A DNA stretch of 64,000 nt from Lentisphaerae bacterium GWF2_57_35. Lineage in GTDB: Bacteria > Verrucomicrobiota > Kiritimatiellia > CAIQIC01 > GWF2-57-35. The notes beneath the pieces were generated by a model. It made no database searches. It was not told the origin of the DNA and saw nothing but the letters and a program-made list of their open reading frames with translations. Position 1 is the first letter of the stretch; each line of letters opens with the position of its first letter. Of this stretch, positions 55,901 through 63,717 are shown in pieces. The position numbers were made by a program, and so were the translations under genes. The DNA lies in assembly GCA_001804865.1 (NCBI GenBank), contig MHBK01000057.1:1-64000 (forward strand), given 5' to 3'.

Positions 55901-56060
55901 CGACCGCCTCCCCGCCCCCATCTTCCTGGACGTCAACCTTGTCCGTCACGCTCAGAACGCGCGTAACGCTCACCTTCATCGTGCTCTCGCCCAATCCAGA
56001 CGCATCTTGCCTCTGTGTTTCTTCTATGCAATCTTGGCCGTCTTTGTCCTGTTCGTTCAT
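52902..56060 (-). CDS. Ser/Thr kinase - leucine-rich repeat - C-type lectin-like fusion
   Basis: Protein of 1052 residues. The start at 56060 has GAGG 8 nt upstream; the adjoining ATG at 56063 is equally in frame, and 56156 lacks support. Order: kinase (about 62-395; YELGEVLGKGGMGVVYEAH), a laminin-G/LamG-like beta domain (about 400-580; DDFSDPHVDARWDICGEWAW), a helical link (590-640), about ten leucine-rich repeats (about 650-890; LYCAYNRIADLSPLQGKPL), then a C-type-lectin-like domain (about 940-1050; GKHYLFVPRFLSWSDARAF). The kinase has HHD in place of HRD and DWG in place of DFG; the catalytic Asp is kept, so activity is plausible. No membrane helix was seen between kinase and binding domains, which is odd for a receptor. 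Confidence 0.9.
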   Translation of the reverse strand: MNEQDKDGQDCIEETQRQDASGLGESTMKVSVTRVLSVTDKVDVQEDGGGEAVETVFEAGEYELGEVLGKGGMGVVYEAHDMTFDRKVAMKVMLGEINSNDQDRERFVEEARITSRLEHPNIVPVHEMGNDRKGNVFFTMKRVQGLTLTDVLNRLRKGDTKTIDEYPLSRLLSVFLKVCDAVSFAHSREVVHHDLKPGNIMVGDYGEVLVLDWGLAKVIDKPGGEHAVMLNGETMLVHTDEVGSDLRTITGTAVGTPGFMAPEQISPSARKDDKRADIYSLGAILYSILTLRAPSASGSLQEVLRKIINGEIAAPTAFNPVAAPTGPVRAPLNPLPPDGRDIPLCHCPTGRIPGTLSDIAMKAMACRPEERFPTVRDLQREIEAYQSGLTWNLVLEDDFSDPHVDARWDICGEWAWRDGELRLYGGEPQFLMLKQPLSGDVRIDFECRIESVFLNDVACFMSAVRSRNLKDIPASGYEFKYGGYENSANVLSRSDTKLWSEAAAPLDKGVAYSVRAERVGGHLRMSVNGREVFNVVDPDPLSGSERTAAGLLGWLTDSRYTRVRVYTLGTPWKADLLDTADRHLQKGHYITALDLYEEVADSSPDAVRLARAQKGAVAARTRRQMHERLPEWRARLQAAWPGAPVDVRMDNNGLTVDISRGGLVSLEPLRELPVTTLYCAYNRIADLSPLQGKPLVTLNCNGNPIADLGPLHGMPLQTLLCEGCPIESLEPLRGMPLTMLNCGGGRLSNGLEPLRGMKLTWLCCWGCGIESLAPLQHMPLTGLYADGNQIEDLSPLLKMPLRTLIISGNRVRDLSPLQELPLTGLHFPDNRVEDLSPLRTLPLTLLSCQNNAIASLAPVQDMRLATLTCGNNQLRNVGSLIKRPPANFFYDCPSIPVQELEWMHQLWSRDFRFAAHALYAETLLACRADNVKRLRKLAREYNGKHYLFVPRFLSWSDARAFAEHCGGRLVFIPSREVNDFLNAMLPQGSWFWIGLENRDGVLQWTHGEPCDFRMFLDPLREQTPGPKVFFNGNWTCEVHPRAHNGFMLEWDA

Positions 56061-56214
56061 CATCCAGACCTCGAAGCTTGTTTTAACGCTCAACGCAGTC
56101 CATCCGATTTGCAGCCTGCATTTTTTCAGTATGAACAATAACCCTCGCGCGTTCAACGCGATAGGGTGTTCATCTTAGCGCGATCCGATCAGAAGCCTAT
56201 GGGATCGCATCGGC

Positions 56215-57177
56215 TTACCGGGCCGGGTTGATCAACGAATCGGGAAGAGTCAGTTTGATGTCGGCGGCCACGGTGCGATTATAGCCCGTGCGTTTTCTTA
56301 GTGCGCGGTCATTTTCGAACGGCATGAGAGACGGATCGGCGCCCTGTACGATGCGAACGACCATTTGCGCGAACTGGTCTCCAATCTCCTTGCGGTCGGT
56401 GGAACAGGCGATGACCGCGCCGATTCGCTCCATGTTGAAGACCACGGAGAACACGGGAAGCTTCCGGCGCGATGCATTTTTGAAGAGCGCCGGAAAAGTG
56501 ACGTCCTGCGCGGGATCCTGCAAGTGCATGACCGCTTGCGGATGGGAAGCCATCAGGGCCTCGGCCGCCGTGGCGATTTCATGCTGGGCCGTGTAAGGCA
56601 CGGTCGCCAACTGCATGCCCCTGGCGTTTACAAATCGCTCCAGCTCGTTTTTCCGGTACACGGAATCGTCATTGCCGGAATCGTAGATGACTCCAACCGT
56701 CCGGATGGACGGCTTGCATTCCTCCATCATCCCAAACAACTCCTCAAAGGGCGGAACCAGATACATGCCGGTCAGACGGGCCATGTGGTCGGCATCCGAT
56801 TGTCCGGCCCCCAGGATGAATGGATTCTGCAACAAGGTGAACGCCTTGTTGACGGAGGGCGCCCGCTGAATGGCCGTGTACAGCGTCGGGGCCTGAAACG
56901 TGATGAGCAGATCCGTTTTGGAACTCTCGGCGGCGTCGATCAGCATGCTCAGCGTCGACATGTCCCCTTGCGCCGATCGCGTTTTCAGCCGGTAATCCCG
57001 GCCGGCGACCAACCCGGCGGCGCTCAGCCCCTCCTGCAAACTCTCTTCAAAGCTTTGCGTGTAGGAGTTTTCAATGTACTTCACCAGATCGATATGGAAG
57101 GCCGTATCCTTTTCCTTACACGACACGCCGCCCATGAGCAGAACCGTCATCATCAGGGACAAGAGAAGTTGTTTCAT
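56215..57177 (-). CDS. ABC_sub_bind (TrpX-like) lipoprotein
   Basis: Periplasmic substrate-binding lipoprotein, 320 residues. Lipobox LLMGGVSC after a short signal. Two-lobed fold: FHIDLVKYIENSYTQSFEESLQEGLSAAG, LLITFQAPTLYTAIQ, SIRTVGVIYDSGNDDSVYRKNELE and AVMHLQDPAQDVTFPALFKNA fit the PF04392 family, often linked to aromatic amino acid or small-molecule import. No permease or ATPase genes are adjacent, so it is an orphan component here or works with a distant transporter. It diverges from the antiporter across a repeat-containing gap. Confidence 0.88.
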   Translation of the reverse strand: MKQLLLSLMMTVLLMGGVSCKEKDTAFHIDLVKYIENSYTQSFEESLQEGLSAAGLVAGRDYRLKTRSAQGDMSTLSMLIDAAESSKTDLLITFQAPTLYTAIQRAPSVNKAFTLLQNPFILGAGQSDADHMARLTGMYLVPPFEELFGMMEECKPSIRTVGVIYDSGNDDSVYRKNELERFVNARGMQLATVPYTAQHEIATAAEALMASHPQAVMHLQDPAQDVTFPALFKNASRRKLPVFSVVFNMERIGAVIACSTDRKEIGDQFAQMVVRIVQGADPSLMPFENDRALRKRTGYNRTVAADIKLTLPDSLINPAR

Positions 57178-57641
57178 GTACGTCAGACTACCGGATCATG
57201 GAATTGACCTACAAGCGGCAAATCGTCCTTCTCCGCATAGGAGGCATAAACAGCGAACAATGCTCCCATCGTTTTTTCCAACCATTGGAAAACAGGGCTC
57301 CATTTTTTCCAATGGTTGGAAAATCCAGAACCCACCCGCAGGACTTGAGCGCTCAACAACCGACCGCAAATCGAAATACCACCGCGAATTTACTTGCGTG
57401 CGGTTGATTTACGCCCTCTGCCGACGAGAAACATCAATGACCGCCTGCGATCAATCTGTCCGCTAACCTCTAAACACAGGGCTGACCCCAAAGGGCCCGG
57501 GACGAGGTCGTCCCGGCTCCAAAACAAGACCATTCGGCCATGGAATTTCATGCCCACTTGGCGGCCTACGAACAGGACGAAACAAAAGCCGGCTGCAAAA
57601 AACGTTCGTTTTCGAAAACCCGCTTGTGTAGGATTCGACTT
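57178..57641. other. Divergent intergenic region with inverted array
   Basis: No gene is seen. It contains TTTTCCAACCATTGGAAAA (57274-57292) and its exact reverse complement (57305-57323), a 29-bp sequence shared with 2475-2503 (57461-57489), and the promoter regions of the ABC_sub_bind and antiporter genes. An open frame from 57540 precedes the antiporter but does not look coding. Confidence 0.6.
57274..57323. promoter_or_regulatory. Inverted pair of TTTTCCAA...TTGGAAAA motifs
   Basis: Two 19-bp sites, each itself partly palindromic and exact reverse complements of each other, 12 bp apart, about 100 bp upstream of the leftward ABC_sub_bind gene. A shorter relative is at 30857-30873, also upstream of a gene. 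The form suggests binding sites for a dimeric regulator. Confidence 0.5.
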
Positions 57642-59726
57642 ATGAATGACATTCCCATTTCAGTCATCAGCGGCATCATTGGTTTGTTATTAGCGGCTTC
57701 TTTTTCGGCGATTTTGTTTCGCCGCATCAAATTTCCTTACACGATCGGCTTGGTCCTGGTGGGAATACTTCTATTCGTGCTCGGCGACCAGATTCGCATG
57801 TTGAAGGTGATGCAGCACATTCACCTGACGCCCAATATCATCCTGTACATTCTGTTGCCGACCCTGATCTTCGATGCGGCCATCCATATCGACAGCCGGT
57901 TGCTCTTGAAAAACCTCACCCCGGTGCTCACGCTGGCCGCGCCCGGGCTGGTGCTCGCCACGGCGGTGACGGGTCTCATTATCGCCTGGCTGACGCCGCT
58001 GAGCATCGGCAGCGCCATGCTGTTTGGGGCGCTGATTTCCGCCACGGATCCCGTGGCCGTGATTGCCCTGTTCAAGGAGCTGGGCGCACCGCGCCGGCTG
58101 ACGATGCTGGTCGACGGAGAAAGCCTCTTCAACGATGCGACCGCGATTGTGGCCTTTAATATTGTCATGGGCATCGTGGCCGGCGGCGCCTGGTCGGCCG
58201 GCGTCCTGGCGAGTTCGGCTCTGAATTTCGTCGTGGTCTTCGCGGGCGGCACGCTGGTGGGCGCGATCATCGGGTATCTCATGATTCTCATCATCCGCAT
58301 GGCCGGCAACGATCCGCTGATTGAAATCGCGTTTTCGACCGTGGTGGCCTATGCCGCCTTTATCCTGGCCAATTATTATATGGAGCTGTCCGGCGTCATG
58401 GCGGCCGTCGGCGCGGGCATGGTGGTGAATTACTACAGCTCCACGCGCCTGACGCCCGAGGTGCGGCAATATCTCCATCAATTTTGGGGCTATGCCTCGT
58501 TCGTGGCCAACAGCTTCATCTTCCTGCTGCTGGGCTTGACGGAAACTTATCTCGCGCGCGACCTCGGATCGATTCCCCGTTTGCTGGGTTATGTGGCGGC
58601 GGCGGTTTTTGCCATCATGGCGTCTCGTGCGCTTATCGTCTTTTTGTTGGTGCCGCTGTTGAACCGCCTGCCCCGCGCCGAACCCATCGACTGGAAGAAC
58701 CAGGCGGTCATGTTCTGGGGCGGCCTGCGCGGCGCCTTGCCGATCGGATTGGCGGTCAGTCTGGCCTGGGATTTCCCAGGACGCAGCCTGATCATTCAGC
58801 TTACCCTCGGCGTCGTGCTCTTCACCCTGCTGGTACAGGGAACCACGATCAAATGGCTGATGACGCGCCTGAAAATGAATAAGCCCACGCTGGTGGACCG
58901 CATTGCCCGACTGACGGCCTTGGAAGCGGCCTTTCAAGGCGGTTTGCACCGCATCGACGCCGTCGAAAAGCGGTTTTGGCAACCCGCTGAAGAAAATTTG
59001 CAGAAGTTGCGGGAGCAATACCGCGCCGCCATCGATTCCACCATGCGGGAGTTGAACGAAACGCGCAACAGCCCGTCGAATATCGACCGGGTGCGCCGGA
59101 CAACCCTCTGGCTGCAAGCCAACGCCGTCGAACGAAAAGCAAACGTCCTGCTTTTCGAACAGGGCTTCCTTTCGGAAAACACGTTTCGAGAGATGGATTA
59201 TCGAACGGAGGTGCGGCGCGGGCTGATTCTCAAAGGCGAAATTCCCCCGCCGCATGTGCCCAGCAATCCCGTGATGCTGCGAGTGCGAGTGTTGACGACC
59301 AGCCTGTTCGAACGCCTGCTTCCCAACGCCGCCTGGACGCAGTTACGGATCGTGCGCGACCGGGTGATTAAGCTCGAGTTGGCGGGCGCTGTGCGCATGA
59401 GCGGAAACGCCGTACTGGCGGAATTGCCCCGTTTCGCTCCTTTGTGCGGGGCCTCCGAAAGCATGACGGAGGAATGCCGCTCTCATTATCAATCGACGGC
59501 CCATCAAGCCTTGGAACAGACTCAAGCCCTCGCCCGCGAGTACCCTGTAATTTTCCATGACCTTCAAGACCGTATCGTCAGACGAGCGGCGCTCATAGCC
59601 GAACGGGACACCGTAGCCAAACTGCAACAGGACAACGCCATCCCGGGCACGGTGGCCCAAGGCATCTTAAACGACCTGGAAACCCAACTGGACAAAGCCT
59701 CCGTTTACAAGAGCCCATTCCAGTAG
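57642..59726 (+). CDS. Na+/H+ antiporter, CPA1 (NhaP) family with long cytoplasmic tail
   Basis: Inner-membrane cation/proton antiporter, 694 residues from the ATG at 57642 (AGGA 8 nt upstream). About 12 helices span residues 1-405. The ion-binding region shows GALISATDPVAVIALFKELG and LVDGESLFNDATAIVAF, the family signature with Thr-Asp and Asn-Asp. AVMFWGGLRGALPIGLAVSLAW is the conserved Arg-containing helix. A 285-residue cytoplasmic tail is mostly helical (QPAEENLQKLREQYRAAIDSTM) and may regulate activity; it lacks TrkA or cNMP domains. It is a single gene. Confidence 0.93.
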   Translation: MNDIPISVISGIIGLLLAASFSAILFRRIKFPYTIGLVLVGILLFVLGDQIRMLKVMQHIHLTPNIILYILLPTLIFDAAIHIDSRLLLKNLTPVLTLAAPGLVLATAVTGLIIAWLTPLSIGSAMLFGALISATDPVAVIALFKELGAPRRLTMLVDGESLFNDATAIVAFNIVMGIVAGGAWSAGVLASSALNFVVVFAGGTLVGAIIGYLMILIIRMAGNDPLIEIAFSTVVAYAAFILANYYMELSGVMAAVGAGMVVNYYSSTRLTPEVRQYLHQFWGYASFVANSFIFLLLGLTETYLARDLGSIPRLLGYVAAAVFAIMASRALIVFLLVPLLNRLPRAEPIDWKNQAVMFWGGLRGALPIGLAVSLAWDFPGRSLIIQLTLGVVLFTLLVQGTTIKWLMTRLKMNKPTLVDRIARLTALEAAFQGGLHRIDAVEKRFWQPAEENLQKLREQYRAAIDSTMRELNETRNSPSNIDRVRRTTLWLQANAVERKANVLLFEQGFLSENTFREMDYRTEVRRGLILKGEIPPPHVPSNPVMLRVRVLTTSLFERLLPNAAWTQLRIVRDRVIKLELAGAVRMSGNAVLAELPRFAPLCGASESMTEECRSHYQSTAHQALEQTQALAREYPVIFHDLQDRIVRRAALIAERDTVAKLQQDNAIPGTVAQGILNDLETQLDKASVYKSPFQ

Positions 59727-59754
59727 ACAGTCCTCTGACCGCACAACCCATTCG

Positions 59755-60031
59755 TTACAGAAGGGTTGACGACCTTCGATCCGACCAGAAGCCAGGGCTT
59801 CTTTTGCAGTGAGCAAAGGCAATGATCCAGATCTGAGTGACGTGTGAGATATCGTCGCGTTCCGTCGTCACGAAGAGGCCATCGCTCAGGAGCTTGTCGT
59901 ATGGCTTGGACAGCTCGTTCAACTTCAGCCTGGAAATCCAAGCCAAGGCCTGGAGTTTTGTCTTCGTAATACGCAACCGCTTCCTAAAGTTCTACTTCAG
60001 CTTCGTGAAGGATCACGACTGGAGTCGTCAT
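59755..60031 (-). pseudogene. Decayed ParE/RelE-type toxin
   Basis: Directly behind the antitoxin gene (ATGA overlap at 60028-60031) a frame reads MTTPVVILHEAEVEL, then a TAG stop, then EAVAYYEDKTPGLGLDFQAE and VERAVQAIRQAPERWPLRDD. After RRYLTRH the typical end (IWIIAFAHCKRSPGFWSDR) continues in another frame, with about ten residues of the usual sequence missing. So the toxin has a premature stop plus a deletion/frameshift. The family match is clear from both halves; the gene cannot make a full toxin. Confidence 0.85.
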
Positions 60032-60261
60032 CGGTATTTAGCCTTGATATCAACAAAGACCTCATCGGAAGATCGCCCCGTTGCCTTGTCTTCCCGAACC
60101 ATTTGGACACGCCGTTGAACTTCGGCTTCCTGTTCGGCGCTGAGCTCCAAACTGGAGGGGTCTTCCAAACTCAAAATGAGGTCGTGAGCAAGGCTGGCAC
60201 GCTCACGAACCGATAAACCCAATAATAAGAGTAGCGGCGCATAAGGCGTATAACAGTTCAT
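60028..60261 (-). CDS. Addiction-module antitoxin (TIGR02574-type)
   Basis: Small protein of 77 residues with the family pattern LLLGLSVRERASLAHDLILSLEDPS and a C-terminal DIKAKYR after VRED-KATGRSSDEV-type residues. Such proteins neutralise ParE/RelE toxins encoded directly downstream. The first 12 residues are atypical, so the true start may be slightly downstream. Its toxin partner is broken, so it may persist as a solitary antitoxin. It diverges from the large secreted protein gene, 24 bp apart. Confidence 0.85.
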   Translation of the reverse strand: MNCYTPYAPLLLLLGLSVRERASLAHDLILSLEDPSSLELSAEQEAEVQRRVQMVREDKATGRSSDEVFVDIKAKYR

Positions 60262-60285
60262 CCCGTTTTAGCGTATGATGGGCAC

Positions 60286-63200
60286 ATGAAGCTTATGAAA
60301 TTCCGACTAACCATCGCGGTTGTACTCGTGGGATGTATGTTCATTTCATCGCTCGAGGCCTTGGAGGCGCCGCTCACGGTCAAGGAAAACGCCGGGGTGG
60401 GATCTGGCGGATATCCGGTCTCGGCCGTAGTCCCCCTGCCCCGCGGACAATTTTTCGACACGACAAACTTCACGATCTCCGGCCCGACGGGTCAGGCGGT
60501 TGCGAGCCAGTGCGAGGCGCTGGAGCGGTGGCGGGCGGATGACAGCCTGCGTCATGTGCGGGTACATTTCCAACCGTCGGTCCAGGCCGGTTCCAATGCC
60601 GTCTACACGTTGCGCGACGGGACTCCGGTACTGCCGGCGCAAGCCGTAAGCGTCGTCGACACGCCCAGCAACATCGTGCTGGCGACCGGCCCTCTGCGTT
60701 GCACGATCTCCCGGGGAAGCGGCCGCCTGCTGGAGGCGGTCTGGCTGGATCAGAACGGCGACCAGCAGTTCACGGAGGAAGAACAGATTCTCGCGCCGCA
60801 TGCCCAGAACGGCGGCGTCTTCGTGCCGCGCAACGGCGCGGGCGCGACGCAGTACGATCACGATCGCACGAATGTGACCCTCGACATCGAGGAAACGGGG
60901 CCTTTGCGGGCGGTGATTCGCATCGAATCGCCGGCTTATTTTACGGACACCAACAACCACCCGCACGGCTTTGCCGCGCGGGTTTACGCCTATGCCGGGC
61001 AGCCGTTCCTGCAAGTGGATTACCAACTCCAAAACTCCGCGAAAAACGTCGTGCGGTCCTGGCCGCTCTATTTCGAAGATATGCGCCTCGATTATCGGGT
61101 GAACCTCACGTCGCCTACCACGGTGCGCTTCGGGACAGGAAAAACCACCGCGTTTTCCGTCATCAACACCAACGGCGTTTATCAAGCCCAGGAAATGCAC
61201 AACGCGATGCGGATTTATCGATTGAGCAACGGGCAAACGCTCTACTCGACCAACTACCCGGATGGCGCGGGCCCGGAGGGTTTCATCGACATCCGCGACG
61301 GCCAACGCGGCGTAACGGCGGTCGTGCGGCATTTCTGGGAAATGTGGCCGAACGGGCTTCAAGCGAATACACAAAATATGCTGTCGCTGCAATTGTTCCC
61401 AAGCTGGAGCCAGCAGTTCTATCAGCATCCCGATACGGCCCCGCCCGCGTTCGGCGGCACCGGACTCTACTGGCTGGAAGACATGCAGCATGTCGTCAAG
61501 GAAACCCTGCTCTATTTTCATGGGCCGTCCGTGGCCGACAGCAATCTGACCGCCCTGGCGCGCACCTTCCAATTCCCGCCGGTGGTCGTTGTTTCGCGCG
61601 ACTGGCAACGGCAAACCCAGGCGACGCTTGATCTGGGCGGCGTCCTGCCTCCGGATGAAGAACTGCCGATTCCCTCCGACGATCCACAGCCGACCTATGA
61701 CTTCCTGTGTTTTACCGGGGCAACGTACGCCTTCAACTGGTCGATCTTTCGCGATCCGGAGCCGGGCTATCGGGCGGCCTCCTGCACGCCCGGAGGCTGG
61801 CCGTACAGCGGCGCGAAGGTAATCGCCACCGAAGCGCCGGCCGACTATTTTGCCGATCAGAATCAGGCCTTGGCGGAACTCAATACGCGGCCCGAGTGGA
61901 TGACCCAATACCGCCACGAGGACGATTGGCCTCTCCTGCAACTGACGGAAAACCCCTATTGCGGAGGGCGGTGGCGCATCTTCGAAGGGCATGGCATTTC
62001 CGCATTGGCTGCACCGCCTTTAGCCAACACCAGCGAGGAGACGCCGGTTTATTATGCGCGCGACGACGAGCACGGCTGGTTCTATCACGTGGCCGAGGCG
62101 TATTTCTGCTCGGGCAATCCGTGGATCCGCGACTGGTATCGTTTTGTCGCCCAATTCCGGCTCGTGCGCCTGGAGCAACTCGATCCGTGGCCCGACTACA
62201 CCAGCCGCGCCATCGGGCACAGCCTGAACCACGCGATGCAAGCCTACCGCGTAACGGGCGACACCAACCTCCTCGTGAAGTTCCGCGCCTACCTCCGCGA
62301 CTACCTGCGCCCCGATCAGGATCGCCTCTATGGCGATCAGTTGCCTGAGCGCGAAAGCGAGGGCGGCGGTTTCCAGACGGGCTATCTCATGCGCAGCGTC
62401 ATCGACTATCTGGAGGAGGTCAAAGACTGGGACCGGCAAGCCTACGCGGAAGGATTTAACTATCTCTCCGGCCTTGCGGAATGGAATCTTCGCTTTGGAA
62501 ATTTTCCTTTCTACTTCAATGCGCGAGATGGCGGCGCGGGCAGTTCGAGCGGAACGGGACTGACGCTGGTCGATCCGCAAGCCTGGTACTATTGGCATAC
62601 CGGCAAAAAAGTTTATTGGACTCAGCTTGAAGACTATTTCGATGGCGGCATCAACGGCGGCGAAACGCCCTACGGCGAGTTCAACGAATGGCACGGCCAA
62701 TTCGAAAGCCGCTATTACCTGTATGTGAAAAACACTATCCGGACAGACACCAATCCCCCACCCACGACCGCCGGAGTACAAGCAGTGCCCGGCGGCGGGC
62801 GCGTGCTGGTGAAATGGCTCGCGCCGGCGGATGCCGTCCGTTATCACATCGTCTGGGCCGATCGGCCCATTACGGCTCAAACCACCACCAACGCCGGCTC
62901 CATGAACTGGTGGGCGGCCCAGGCCATCGGCCCGGAGCTGACGCCCCGCTCCGGACACGTACAACGGGTCGCCTTCGATCCCGGCCTCGTCAATCCAGTC
63001 TATGCCGCTGTGTTCAGCTTCGATGCCGCGGACAACTTGAGCGAGATGTCCGTCGTCGCGACCACCGACGGCGTCGCGCCCGACACGCAACCGCCGCTAT
63101 TCCAGGCCGCGAGCCCGATCGCGTTATGGACCGGCTCCACGAATCTTTCCGAAGGCCTATCCGTCTTCTACTCGCTGAGCGCAACCGACGCCATCGATCC

Positions 63201-63549
63201 GGAAATTACCTTCGCCTATTCCCCGCCGTCAGGCAGCGTCTTCGCGCCCGGCACGAACACGGCGCAATGCGTCGCAACGGATTTTGCCGGAAACTCGGCG
63301 ACCACCACCTTCTTGGTGATCATCCTGCCGGGATCGCCCCGGATGACCGGCACGGCCCTGCAAGGGACCTTCATGAACGTCTATCTGCCCGCGTCCTGCA
63401 CGGACTATCTGCTGGAATCGACCACCAACCTCGAACTGCACCCAACCTGGCAAAACGAGCCCGCCGCCTTACGAACCAACGGCCAACTGCATTACGAACT
63501 GCCGCTTCAGCGCGATCGCTCGTTCTTCCGGCTGCGCAATGGGCCGTAA
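60286..63549 (+). CDS. Large secreted PcRGLX-like (polysaccharide lyase-type) protein
   Basis: Exported protein of 1087 residues with signal peptide MKFRLTIAVVLVGCMFISSLEA. The N-terminal part (VSAVVPLPRGQFFDTTNFTI, DDSLRHVRVHFQPSV, ILAPHAQNGGVFV) resembles the RIFT-barrel/beta-sandwich start of PcRGLX/YetA-type exo-rhamnogalacturonan lyase relatives. The middle (about 500-820) is a helical-barrel-like region rich in Trp/Tyr (HAMQAYRVTGDTNLLVKFRAYLRDYLRP). Then come a fibronectin III-like domain (about 825-930), an HYR-type Ig domain (about 935-1010), and a C-terminal beta segment ending FFRLRNGP. Substrate and even lyase activity are unproven. It would act outside the cell. Confidence 0.75.
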   Translation: MKLMKFRLTIAVVLVGCMFISSLEALEAPLTVKENAGVGSGGYPVSAVVPLPRGQFFDTTNFTISGPTGQAVASQCEALERWRADDSLRHVRVHFQPSVQAGSNAVYTLRDGTPVLPAQAVSVVDTPSNIVLATGPLRCTISRGSGRLLEAVWLDQNGDQQFTEEEQILAPHAQNGGVFVPRNGAGATQYDHDRTNVTLDIEETGPLRAVIRIESPAYFTDTNNHPHGFAARVYAYAGQPFLQVDYQLQNSAKNVVRSWPLYFEDMRLDYRVNLTSPTTVRFGTGKTTAFSVINTNGVYQAQEMHNAMRIYRLSNGQTLYSTNYPDGAGPEGFIDIRDGQRGVTAVVRHFWEMWPNGLQANTQNMLSLQLFPSWSQQFYQHPDTAPPAFGGTGLYWLEDMQHVVKETLLYFHGPSVADSNLTALARTFQFPPVVVVSRDWQRQTQATLDLGGVLPPDEELPIPSDDPQPTYDFLCFTGATYAFNWSIFRDPEPGYRAASCTPGGWPYSGAKVIATEAPADYFADQNQALAELNTRPEWMTQYRHEDDWPLLQLTENPYCGGRWRIFEGHGISALAAPPLANTSEETPVYYARDDEHGWFYHVAEAYFCSGNPWIRDWYRFVAQFRLVRLEQLDPWPDYTSRAIGHSLNHAMQAYRVTGDTNLLVKFRAYLRDYLRPDQDRLYGDQLPERESEGGGFQTGYLMRSVIDYLEEVKDWDRQAYAEGFNYLSGLAEWNLRFGNFPFYFNARDGGAGSSSGTGLTLVDPQAWYYWHTGKKVYWTQLEDYFDGGINGGETPYGEFNEWHGQFESRYYLYVKNTIRTDTNPPPTTAGVQAVPGGGRVLVKWLAPADAVRYHIVWADRPITAQTTTNAGSMNWWAAQAIGPELTPRSGHVQRVAFDPGLVNPVYAAVFSFDAADNLSEMSVVATTDGVAPDTQPPLFQAASPIALWTGSTNLSEGLSVFYSLSATDAIDPEITFAYSPPSGSVFAPGTNTAQCVATDFAGNSATTTFLVIILPGSPRMTGTALQGTFMNVYLPASCTDYLLESTTNLELHPTWQNEPAALRTNGQLHYELPLQRDRSFFRLRNGP

Positions 63550-63582
63550 GCGACTGCATCATAAAAGGCGGCCCGGCTTCTC

Positions 63583-63656
63583 CCTGCCCGCAACGCTTCG
63601 CGTAGCGACCCGCCTGCAACGCTATGCGTAGCATTGCGGGCAGGTGCGCAGGCGGG
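63583..63656. repeat. Interleaved inverted repeats
   Basis: CCTGCCCGCAA (63583-63593) pairs with 63634-63644, while CCCGCCTGC (63609-63617) pairs with 63648-63656. The order A-B-A'-B' would give a pseudoknot-like fold if transcribed. Located between convergent gene ends. Confidence 0.6.
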
Positions 63657-63688
63657 CGAAGACGAGGGCGTTCGTGGAGCCCAAATCA

Positions 63689-63712
63689 CCACCGCCTTAC
63701 GGCGGCGGCTAC
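63689..63712 (-). repeat. REP-type palindrome near a stop
   Basis: 24-bp REP family member, 5 bp behind the TAG stop of the DUF128 gene. Confidence 0.85.
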
Positions 63713-63717
63713 GGGCT

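Noticed and set aside
57771..59255. 494-codon minus-strand ORF
   Set aside because: Antisense of the antiporter; His/Arg/Gln-rich and without domains.
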